Source: Chara braunii
Taxonomy: Eukaryota > Streptophyta > Charophyceae > Charales > Characeae
Assembly: GCA_003427395.1 (NCBI GenBank)
Contig: BFEA01000266.1
Coordinates: forward strand, 1,047,206-1,069,992
DNA length: 22,787 bases
Direction of reading: 5' to 3'
The notes under the pieces were generated by a model that was not told the origin of the DNA, did no database searches, and was given only the letters and a program-made list of their open reading frames with translations. A program made the position numbers and the translations under genes. Positions 8,742-16,385 of the stretch are shown piece by piece (within the stretch, counting starts at the first letter, position 1; each line of letters begins with the position of its first letter).

Positions 8742-8786
8742 GTTACAGAGAAGATTAGCAGGCCCGGCGCAAGGATGACACGCATA
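8676..8786 (+). pseudogene. U6: U6 snRNA-like pseudogene, split by a T38 insertion
   Basis: ATCCGTTAAAATTG, then GATACAGAG up to 8702, match U6 from about nucleotide 15 to the ACAGAGA box. The match resumes at 8745 with ACAGAGAAGATTAGCA and GCAAGGATGACACGCATA. Between lie 38 T residues plus GGT, and TACAGAG is repeated on both sides (8696-8702 and 8744-8750), the signature of an insertion with target duplication. The 5' stem-loop and the 3' end after CGCATA are missing. Further small changes around GCAGGCCCGG and the break in the catalytic box rule out function. It shares GTTAAAATTG (canonical GATAAAATTG) with the copy at 10357. Confidence 0.85.
8703..8743. mobile_element. T38GGT insertion in U6 copy, flanked by a 7-bp duplication
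   Basis: Thirty-eight T residues and GGT lie between two TACAGAG copies. Read on the minus strand this is ACC followed by poly(A), as expected for a retroposed, extremely truncated poly(A) tail. Confidence 0.7.
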
Positions 8787-9144
8787 GAAAGGGCGGTTGA
8801 GTCAGTTGATTGTCCTCGCTCGTGGAGTCCCGACATGACCGTTGCAGGGATTGGGATCCCAACTGTTTTTCAGCGCGACAGGCTGCACCTGATGAAAGTC
8901 GCATCGTTGCCCGTCAGGTTTTTTTTTTTTTTTTTCTCTTTTGAGCTGTCAGTTTTTTTCTTAGTTCGGTTTCTTTCCTTTTTCTCTGAAACGATTTCCC
9001 CGTGTTCCGGATGTGGCTATGACCTGCCACAACCTCTGTGGATCACGCACGTGGTCATCTTTCTCGTCTACGTGCACTCTGACAGGGCGGATCTGGAGTC
9101 TCTGACGCGAGCAGGCTGTTCATGTGCTTCTCCCGTTTCTTTCC

Positions 9145-9273
9145 TAGGGGCCTCGCCACACAGCCTGTCGAAACGCGAAAACGACAAAAATGTGGCAGGT
9201 GCATCTGGCCATGTTGTAGCGGGAAGTTCATCTCGTTTTGCACATTTCGACAGCCTGTGCGGCGAGGCCCTAG
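9145..9273. mobile_element. Tourist-like MITE, copy 1 (TAG target duplication)
   Basis: The element is 9148-9270 (123 bp). The left end GGGCCTCGCCACACAGCCTG and the inverted right end ending GGCGAGGCCC pair over about 26 bp, and TAG flanks both sides (9145-9147, 9271-9273). A 3-bp TNA-type duplication and G-rich termini are typical of PIF/Harbinger-derived Tourist MITEs. The interior carries a core (GCATCTGGCCATGTT..AGCGGGAAGTTCAT..CGTTTTGCACATTTCG) that is also the type-A core of the 5540-6790 array. It has no coding capacity. Confidence 0.85.
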
Positions 9274-9275
9274 TC

Positions 9276-9538
9276 TATGCGTTCTACAATTGTCTCCGCG
9301 TAAGGACCTGAACAGCGGATACTACCTGGTAGGGGCCTACCGGTAGCGGATGCTTACGGCCTACCGGTAGTTGCACTACTCGCCATCCGCCATGATTGTG
9401 AAAGCATCTGAACAAGAGAAAAAGGACCAGATGCGTTCAAGTTCTTGGCGAATGGCGAGCGGTGCCGCTACCGGTAGGCCCCTACCAGGTAGTATTCGCT
9501 GTTCAGGTCCTTACGCGGAGACAATTGTAGAACGCATA
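9276..9538. mobile_element. foldback element with 74-bp arms
   Basis: Arms 9276-9349 and 9465-9538 are reverse complements with a single mismatch. They begin TATGCGTTCTACAATTGTCT and end near CTACCGGTAGCG. The centre contains further nested dyads: CTCGCCATCCGCCA (9378-9391) with TGGCGAATGGCGAG (9446-9459), and GCATCTG with CAGATGC. A TA at each edge could be the target duplication. It starts only 3 bp after the adjacent MITE's TAG. High arm identity suggests it is young or kept paired by gene conversion. Confidence 0.85.
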
Positions 9539-9556
9539 TAAGAGCGCAGCGAGCCA

Positions 9557-9582
9557 GGGGGGGGGGGGGGGGGGGGGGGGGG
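9557..9582. repeat. G26 homopolymer
   Basis: Twenty-six consecutive G residues. A length error in the assembly is possible. Confidence 0.95.
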
Positions 9583-9661
9583 AAGGGCAGACTGGGCTCC
9601 AAGAGCCTGGTTGCAGTTCTTCTTCTTTTTTTGGCTCAAAAATTCAAAATTCAAATTTCCC

Positions 9662-9789
9662 TTAGGGCATCGCCACACCACTCTCGAAATGTGCAAAATG
9701 AGAATGAACTTCCGGCTAGAACATGACCAGATGCACGCGCCACATTTTTGTCTTTTTCACATTTCGAGAGTGGTGTGGGGAGGCCCTTA
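9662..9789. mobile_element. Tourist-like MITE, copy 2 (TTA target duplication)
   Basis: The element is 9665-9786 (122 bp). Ends of about 29 bp (GGGCATCGCCACACCACTCT with its inverted partner) are flanked by TTA at 9662-9664 and 9787-9789. Relative to copy 1 it lies in the opposite orientation. The terminal 11 bases and the internal core (TGCAAAATGAG..GAACTTCC..CTAGAACATG..AGATGCACG) are shared, but the segment just inside the TIR differs: CCACTCTCG against CAGCCTGTCG. In each copy both ends change together. Confidence 0.85.
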
Positions 9790-10302
9790 AGGTCTGATCC
9801 CACCACTACACTACCCTAGTGACGAAAAAGCACTACAATAGTGTCAGCGTCAGGTACGGGCCCGGCTACAGAAAGCGGATCGGACGACACCGACTTCCTC
9901 GGTGGTTTTCCTGGACCCGCGGCGACTTTCCATGGGCTGCATTTTTAGGGCGGACATTTCCGTTGTTCCGCCAGATGACATGTCACACACGCATGTGGAC
10001 CTCGGACGTTCCTAACGGGCTGGGCGGACAACTGAAGAAAAAAAACACACAAAAAAAAAATGTTCCCTCTTTTTCGCGGCCGTTGTGCCCAAACCGTCTA
10101 CACAAAAAATGTAGTAACTTTGCTCGAGCCCTTCGCGGGCGTGCTGCCACGACATTCCGACACGAAATGCGTGCAAAATATTTCGGCGAACTCCACAACC
10201 GTAGTGTAGTGGTGGGATCCCGAAACTACAGTGTAACAAGCTGTGGGATCCCAAAACTACAGTGTAACTGGGCTGTAGTGTAGTGGTGGGATCAGACCCT
10301 TA
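9787..10302. mobile_element. 510-bp non-autonomous DNA element with TTA target duplication
   Basis: GGTCTGATCCCACCACTACA (9791 on) and its reverse complement (ending 10298) form a perfect 24-bp terminal inverted repeat, with TTA on both sides (9787-9789, 10300-10302). The element body is 9790-10299. The left TTA also serves as the right duplication of the neighbouring MITE. At the right end the inner 19 bp of the terminus occurs twice (10201-10219 and 10275-10293), and a GGGATCCC-AAACTACAGTGTAAC motif is tandemly duplicated between them (10214-10236, 10245-10267). An open frame of 154 codons crosses it but resembles no transposase. PIF/Harbinger origin is inferred from the 3-bp TTA. Confidence 0.8.
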
Positions 10303-10311
10303 CTCACCGAG

Positions 10312-10350
10312 CTTAGCATGGCCCCTGCGCAAGGATGACACGCATATAAA
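10312..10350 (+). pseudogene. U6: U6 snRNA fragment (3' central part)
   Basis: TTAGCATGGCCCCTGCGCAA and GGATGACACGCATA match U6 exactly over about 34 bases. Homology stops at CGCATA and is replaced by TAAAGGCC. The 5' part is absent, so it cannot function. It lies directly upstream of a second, nearly complete U6-like copy, giving a partial head-to-tail dimer. Confidence 0.85.
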
Positions 10351-10356
10351 GGCCTA

Positions 10357-10457
10357 GGTTCTTCGGCCGACATCCGTTAAAATTGGAACGGAATGGAGAA
10401 GATTAGCATGGCCCCTGTGCAAGGATGACACACATAAATCGAGAAATGGTCCAAAAA
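10357..10457 (+). pseudogene. U6: U6 snRNA-like, nearly full length
   Basis: The copy runs from the 5' stem-loop (CTTCGG at 10361-10366) through ATCCGTTAAAATTGGAACG, GAGAAGATTAGCATGGCCCC, GCAAGGATGACAC and CATAAATCGAGAAATGGTCC to CAAA, i.e. essentially the whole RNA in its green-plant form. There are few differences, but the invariant ACAGAGA box reads ATGGAGA, and the 3' end is followed by AACATAAC rather than a T-run Pol III terminator. A TATAAA lies at 10345-10350, but only about 7 bases before the expected start rather than 25-30, and no upstream sequence element was seen. It is best read as a retroposed or decayed U6 copy. A divergent functional U6 is very unlikely with the altered box. 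Confidence 0.85.
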
Positions 10458-10493
10458 CATAACTACATAAATAAAAACAAAAAGGAGATAGAG

Positions 10494-10560
10494 GCCTAAA
10501 GGTAGTTGCACTATCGCCCTCCGCCCTTCAAAGAATTGCAAACATAAAGAAAAAGGGGTA
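10494..10560. repeat. fragment related to the centre of the 9276-9538 foldback
   Basis: GGTAGTTGCACTATCGCC and the following CCGCC..AAAGAAAAAGG align with 9357-9424. This places a piece of the foldback element immediately after the U6 copy. Confidence 0.65.
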
Positions 10561-10568
10561 ACTAAACG

Positions 10569-10735
10569 GGAGTCACAAAAACGAGTTATAATTGCACTAT
10601 GGGCCAAGCTACAGTTTGCAATTGCATTTTGGGCACCCTACCTGGCGAAAACGCCGGGTTGCATACATTGCCCAAAGTGCAGTTCCAAACTGTATCTTGG
10701 CCCATACTGCAATTATAACTCATTTTTGTGACTCC
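10569..10735. repeat. long palindrome / foldback MITE (167 bp)
   Basis: The left arm 10569-10634 begins GGAGTCACAAAAACGAGTTA. The right arm 10661-10735 is its near-perfect reverse complement (about 5 mismatches in 66 bp). The 26-base centre contains a further CCTGGCG/CGCCGGG stem. No clear target duplication was found. A transcript would form a miRNA-precursor-like hairpin; whether it is transcribed is unknown. Confidence 0.85.
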
Positions 10736-10739
10736 ACTG

Positions 10740-11493
10740 TAGTTCCTTCCCCCCCCCCCTCCCCCCCAAAAGCTCCCAGCCTCGCACGTCCGCCCTCTCC
10801 CACAAAGCGCTGATTTTGCGTTAATCGTTGTGGCGGCTTCGTCTGCGTGCCCCGACCTTCGGACGTCGTCTTCTGCCAGTCGTCTGCCCCAGTGATTAAC
10901 CCTAACTCACACGCCGTCTGTTGACGTAGAAGGGAGTGGATATGGTGACTACAGGCGTGTTCGCGGTGCTGAGTTCATGGGATTCGTACGTATGCCGGCG
11001 GCCCCGATGGAACAGTATTCACGTCTTCAATCAATGAGTCCTTTGTAACTCGATCCTTGAGTGGATTAGGGAACGCTATGCGTTCGACAAAGGGCTCTTC
11101 CAGCAGCTTCCACACACACGCACACACATATACACATACCTACACCTACACTTAGTTTACGTGTGACGCACAACCTCACGCCCTGTGCTGTCTTCCGTTC
11201 GGAGTGTTAGCTGTGCGGAAAAAGAGGCCCAGAAAAACAGCAAGATGAGGTGTGCCAAGGATTTTTGGAAATTGAGTGTGGGGACACAGACGGAACTGAA
11301 ATCCCCCGTGTTAGTCCGATGCAGCAAGTCGATTGTTTCGCGCGTCGCGGAATGCGCACGCGGGCAAGGCGGGAAGAGGGAGAAGGATCCAAATTCAGTC
11401 CAAAAAGTACTCTCGTGCCTCCCACCGGGCTACAGCCCGTCGTTTAGAACAGAAAGGCTTGGGCACGCTTCGCGTGTCTCGTTTTCGTATCAA
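10740..11493. other. unassigned DNA before the gap
   Basis: It has C-rich runs at 10749-10767 and a CA-rich stretch at 11109-11150. The plus-strand frame from 11185 stays open for about 100 codons into the gap and is basic and serine-rich, with no recognised domain. It could be the start of a gene whose body is in the gap, but nothing confirms it. Confidence 0.35.
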
Positions 11494-12245
11494 NNNNNNN
11501 NNNNNNNNNNNNNNNNNNNNNNNNNNNNNNNNNNNNNNNNNNNNNNNNNNNNNNNNNNNNNNNNNNNNNNNNNNNNNNNNNNNNNNNNNNNNNNNNNNNN
11601 NNNNNNNNNNNNNNNNNNNNNNNNNNNNNNNNNNNNNNNNNNNNNNNNNNNNNNNNNNNNNNNNNNNNNNNNNNNNNNNNNNNNNNNNNNNNNNNNNNNN
11701 NNNNNNNNNNNNNNNNNNNNNNNNNNNNNNNNNNNNNNNNNNNNNNNNNNNNNNNNNNNNNNNNNNNNNNNNNNNNNNNNNNNNNNNNNNNNNNNNNNNN
11801 NNNNNNNNNNNNNNNNNNNNNNNNNNNNNNNNNNNNNNNNNNNNNNNNNNNNNNNNNNNNNNNNNNNNNNNNNNNNNNNNNNNNNNNNNNNNNNNNNNNN
11901 NNNNNNNNNNNNNNNNNNNNNNNNNNNNNNNNNNNNNNNNNNNNNNNNNNNNNNNNNNNNNNNNNNNNNNNNNNNNNNNNNNNNNNNNNNNNNNNNNNNN
12001 NNNNNNNNNNNNNNNNNNNNNNNNNNNNNNNNNNNNNNNNNNNNNNNNNNNNNNNNNNNNNNNNNNNNNNNNNNNNNNNNNNNNNNNNNNNNNNNNNNNN
12101 NNNNNNNNNNNNNNNNNNNNNNNNNNNNNNNNNNNNNNNNNNNNNNNNNNNNNNNNNNNNNNNNNNNNNNNNNNNNNNNNNNNNNNNNNNNNNNNNNNNN
12201 NNNNNNNNNNNNNNNNNNNNNNNNNNNNNNNNNNNNNNNNNNNNN
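11494..12245. other. assembly gap (752 undetermined bases)
   Basis: An uninterrupted run of N. Any open frame drawn across it is artificial. Confidence 0.99.
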
Positions 12246-12695
12246 CATATCAGTATGGCTACGGGTCCGATAACACAACGTTGGTCCCTGGGCGCCTTGT
12301 TTCTCAGGGCCGCCTCGTGGCTGAGCTGCTGATGTCGTGCATCACAAGGCAGAGGGCATGCGCAGTGCAAACAAAGCTACAAATCTAAACACTTTTGCAT
12401 CCTCGAATAAAATCTCGGCGACACTCGTCTAATCAAATCGAAAAAGTCACGCATCTCTATACATGCATTCACTGTGGAAGGTGCGAAAGTGAGACATGCA
12501 CAGGAAAAAATGGATCGCATTGCACAATACACACACATACACCGTTCACAAGTCAAGTAGGCGGGGTCCTTGCATAGGAGGATTACCCAGGAAACTAATG
12601 GAAGAGTTTCGGAAGAAGTTCTTTCACACAGAAGCAGAATGCCAACTCATTCCTACTCAAGAGAGGGACAATCATTCAGACGCATCATCATTCCA

Positions 12696-12698
<3 letters not shown>
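12246..12698. other. unassigned DNA after the gap
   Basis: No recognisable gene, RNA or repeat was seen, apart from a short CACACA stretch near 12523-12541. Confidence 0.4.

Positions 12699-12764
<66 letters not shown>
12699..12764. repeat. (GA)n microsatellite
   Basis: Thirty-three GA dinucleotides without interruption. Confidence 0.97.
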
Positions 12765-12769
<5 letters not shown>

Positions 12770-14073
12770 AGTCCAAAATAGAAGACGACAAGATCCAGGA
12801 GAGAAAAGTTAGGCGTCACCGCCGTACACTCACGCCAAATATAACAATCCGCAACAAAGGCGCATTCGCCGTTAATTCCAATATGGCCGCGGACCAATCA
12901 ACTCAACATCGATCCTCATATCCGCACCGACGATCCCGGCCGTCGCGTGCTAACTCCCACCACTGCGATCGTCACCCCGCTGTCGTAAACTTGACATGGT
13001 TCACCCAGATCCCACAGTCCGTCGTGGCGATCCTGCGCGCAACCGGCCAGTCTATCGTCAGCCCGACAGGACTTTCCGACTCGCTTCAAACACTCTGCCT
13101 AGCCACTGCTTCCCGGAAGTTGGCTTGAGAGTCGAGAACGTAAGAGAGATTTGCGGACGCGCTTGCGGATTTTATAGTTGCGACAGGGGAGATAGAAGCG
13201 GGAGAAGGCGACAGGAAAGCTGAGGTGTAAGAGGAGGAGGAGGAGAAGACTTTGAGAAGAGTGCTCTACGAACGCCATGCTGATCCCTCGGAACTTAAGG
13301 TTCAACCAATCAGATTCATCGCACGATAGGAAGGTCCTATCGATCCACGCACCTGATTGGCGAGCGAGAGTTATCGGGGGATCGACTGGGCGTCGTATGC
13401 CAGACGTAGAGGGCGAGAGGAGAAAAGGCGCGAGAGGTGGCGCAAGACGGGTCCAAGATTCAGATGATCAAGAAGGGGAAATGAGCGCGTGAAAGCAAGG
13501 CGGGAGAGAGAGGGAGGGCGAAGAAAAAACAGTTACGGGGAGAGAGAAAAAGGAGGGAGAAGGGAAGGGAGGTGCGGGAGGGAACGATGCGGGGGACAGA
13601 GAGGAGGAAGCTTTTGCATGCATGGCGCCGTCAAAAAAAAAAAAAAAAAAAGGCACCGAAATAGTTACAGCTTGCGTCTATCCCAATTCAAAATTGAAAT
13701 CACCATATCCGCGCGCGAAAAAACAACGTGGGAAAAGAAAATCCTACGCCTATTCGTATTCACGCAAAATTCCGAGAGTTTTTCCCGACGCGCCCAAGAA
13801 CATTCATTCACCCAAAAAGGACACGTCGAAGTTTCGCTTATCCCGGAATTCCCAACTACCGAGCCCAATTCCCAGTGCGCTCGCTAAGGCGCACGTAAAT
13901 TCCCATGTATTTCTCGACTTTGCAAAAAGAAAAACAGAACTCAGTAGTCGAAAAAGCTCTCAAAAAAGAAAAATGCGGTACCCGAAAGCAAGAACTAAAA
14001 ACGGGGTTTTCCTGGGGTAGGTATGATACAAGCAAAAGAAAGGGTACGAAAGATGGCACGGGGTCGGGAAGTG
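12765..14073. other. unassigned DNA left of the retrotransposon; possible LTR or promoter-like DNA
   Basis: Frames at 12496-13128 and 13489-14020 are open but composition-driven (Arg/Lys/Ser-rich, with an A18 run at 13634-13651). CCAATCA at 12895 and a nested dyad of CCAATCAG/CTGATTGG at 13306-13360 look promoter-like. If the retrotransposon has a 5' LTR it should end near 14092 and cover part of this stretch, but I could not align it with the sequence right of 20361. Confidence 0.4.
13306..13360. promoter_or_regulatory. nested dyad with inverted CCAAT boxes
   Basis: CCAATCAG (13306-13313) and CTGATTGG (13353-13360) face each other, with CGATAGG/CCTATCG (13324-13330, 13336-13342) nested in the middle. 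CCAAT is bound by NF-Y in eukaryotic promoters. A regulatory role here is inference. Confidence 0.35.
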
Positions 14074-14092
14074 GTTCGTCACATATGTGACG
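14074..14092. repeat. left 19-bp inverted motif bounding the retrotransposon
   Basis: GTTCGTCACATATGTGACG matches the reverse complement of 20361-20379 at 17 of 19 positions and is itself partly palindromic. It may be the 3' end of the 5' LTR. No convincing tRNA primer-binding site follows. Confidence 0.45.
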
Positions 14093-14125
14093 CGCAGGGG
14101 GTTCAAAAATGATGCGATCTCCTGA

Positions 14126-14806
14126 TTGCATGGAATGGCGAAAGAAACAGGGGAGAACAGAGTGATGCATGGGGAACCAAGCGTATCAACAGATCGCTGG
14201 AAGGAACCGATTCACGGGAATGAACACAAGGGAAAAGAACCTGAGCTATCTAGCAGCTCATCCGACAACGACAATGGTACGGATCCCGCAATCCAAGATA
14301 TGGTGCGCCAATTGATCCACTACCCCATTCGACCACAGACAACGAAGACGTTCGTCCTTACGGAGAGAAACCTCCATCGAACCCGAGCTCTATTTTTTGG
14401 GGAACCGCTCGTACAGGTATCCCGGATGATCGATTCTTCGGAACCCCCTCGAACCGTATACAAAGCCAACGCCCCACTTCTCTCAAGATACCAGGGAGAA
14501 GAAGGCATTTTGCGATATTACAGGGCTACCTCGTTCCTTGCTGTTTTCAGGAAAGGAGGTGCGACTACTGCGGCAAGGGGCCGAGAGCGAAGTTTTGAAA
14601 CCCCCTGGGTGCAGCGACTCTATGCCTTACGAGCTCCGGATCGAAATCGTCGAGAAACCAGTATGTTGGCAGGATATCAGCGACGGCGTAACCCCGAAAT
14701 AACACGTGGCCATCCGAGAGGAAGATGCTCAAATGGTCGCCATCGTGTTTTCGTGGCGATCGGACAACTCCTTCATCTCTACTCCCCCTGCGGGGAGCAG
14801 CCCTAG
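14126..14806 (+). CDS. 5' ORF of the retrotransposon, not recognised
   Basis: A 226-codon frame begins with an ATG a few tens of bases after the left motif. The first 110 residues are polar with a serine/aspartate-rich stretch and could be the remains of a Gag or Gag-Pol linker. After about 14460 the neighbouring frame reads as better protein and leads straight into RT, so the second half of this ORF is probably out of frame. It has no Gag capsid signature, CCHC knuckle or protease active site. Confidence that any part is a genuine product is low. Confidence 0.25.
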   Translation: MHGMAKETGENRVMHGEPSVSTDRWKEPIHGNEHKGKEPELSSSSSDNDNGTDPAIQDMVRQLIHYPIRPQTTKTFVLTERNLHRTRALFFGEPLVQVSRMIDSSEPPRTVYKANAPLLSRYQGEEGILRYYRATSFLAVFRKGGATTAARGRERSFETPWVQRLYALRAPDRNRRETSMLAGYQRRRNPEITRGHPRGRCSNGRHRVFVAIGQLLHLYSPCGEQP

Positions 14807-16385
14807 AGTCAGCACAAAGCACGTAACGATTACCATACACGGACTGCCGTACGAGCTGCTTGTGCCTCAGTATGTACCCAATGAAACCCATCAATTAATT
14901 GCGGATATTCTGACCAAATATCAAGGGGCGATTAGTGTAGCGGACACAGACATCGGACTACCGTTAGTCATTCAACAGGAAATTCAGACAGGAACGCACC
15001 CGTCGATCCATTGCAAACCGTACCGGTATTCTCTCGCGGAACGAAGAGTAGCATTGCAAAGAATCAGAGAGTTCGAGGCTAACAGATAGATGGTACCGGC
15101 GACCGGAACTTGGTCGTTTCCCGTGGTCTTAGTCCCGAAGAAAAATGGGTCGATTCACATTTGCATCGATTACAGGAAGCTGAATGATATCACGATCAAG
15201 GATGTGTATTTTTTTGACGATCTATTGGATGCGATTGAGTGTGCTAAGTATTTCAGTAAGTTTGATATTCGCCATGGATTTCATCACATTCTGGTCAAGG
15301 AGGAGGATCGGCCAAAGACGGCCTTTGTGTTATTCGAGGGCACCTGGCCGTGGGCCCGCTGCCCAATGGGAATTTGCAATGCACCAACTACTTTTCAGAG
15401 AGCGATGAACTCCACGTTTCAGAATTTCATCAACAAGACCAGGCTGACTCAAGGCATGATTAATTTTTGCATCATTGTGTACATGGACGACATCCTGGTC
15501 TACTCGGAATCATTCCACGGGCATGCACAATATATCGAGTGGACATTTGGGGCGTTGCAGGATGCTGGCTTCAAGATTGCGTTGGAGAAAAGTGAGTTTT
15601 TCCTTTCAGAAATCTCGTTTTTGGGATACGTGGTGACCCGGGGAAGCTTACGACCGGATTCGAGAAAGGTCACGACAGTTCGCGACGCCCCCACGCCTAC
15701 GTCGTTGACGTAGGTCCGGGCCTTTTTAGGGATGGCCTCGTACTACCGCCGATTTATCAAGGGATTCACGGCAAACACACGACCTCTAACGAAGCTTCTA
15801 CGAAAAGACCGGCCGCTGAGTTAGGACGCCGAGTGCGAACGGGCCTTTGTCACCTTAAAGGCGGCTTTGGCCACAACACCCATTTTAATTCGGCCTGACC
15901 CGGAGAAACAATTCATACTTATTACGGACTGGCAGCCCGAAGCAATCTCCGCCATTTTGGCTCAGAAGGGGAAAGACGGCTGCGAACACGACGTCGAGTA
16001 CGCTTTGCGAACGGTACCGGATGAGAGAAAAAATGATTCGGCTCCTCAGGGAGAGTGCTACGTGGTTGTTTGGGGGATCCAACACTTCCATCCGTATTTA
16101 TACGGACAAAAGTTCCTCCGTGTCACGGACTATGAGCCCCTGCTTGCTCTCAAGAGGCTTACCAACTACACAGGCATGTTCGGACGTTGGGCTGTGCGAG
16201 AATGCGATTTCGATATCGTCCACCGGAAGACAGAGAAGCACGGTAACACTGACGGACTTACACGCTTGCACCGACCTAGCAAGGTGGCCAAGGGCGAAGA
16301 GATCACACCGTGGAAGGAACCGGAACCAACCGGCGAGCCCTCGTACAAACAGGTGGCCATCCTCCCTCGGACCTCCAAGAAGTGA
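14460..16385 (+). pseudogene. Ty3/gypsy reverse transcriptase - RNase H
   Basis: One frame stays aligned across the whole interval. RT copies element RNA into DNA; RNase H degrades the RNA strand. RT hallmarks in order are PYRYSLAERR (about 15021), VVLVPKKNGS (15125), ICIDYRKLN (15160), YFSKFDIRHGFHHI (15249), the catalytic YMDD at 15480-15491 and FLGYVVTRG (15618). RNase H follows with YYRRFIKGF, TDWQPEAISAILAQKG carrying the first acidic residue, and the closing HRKTEKHGNTDGLTRLHR. In-frame stops are TAA 14700-14702, TAG 15087-15089, TAG 15711-15713, TAG 15822-15824 and TGA 16383-16385. YMDD instead of the commoner YLDD/YVDD is a tolerated variant. The first ~80 codons before RT are unassigned. 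The element is inactive. Confidence 0.92.

Noticed and set aside
10357-10457. A functional U6 snRNA gene
   Set aside because: The ACAGAGA box is changed to ATGGAGA, no T-run terminator follows, and the TATA-like motif is at the wrong distance.
11185-12388. Open frames of 260-360 codons
   Set aside because: Most of their length is the N gap; the flanking codons show no domain.
15087-15824. Recoding of TAG as a sense codon, since three TAG stops interrupt RT-RNase H
   Set aside because: TGA and TAA stops and frameshifts are also present across the element, so ordinary decay explains them.
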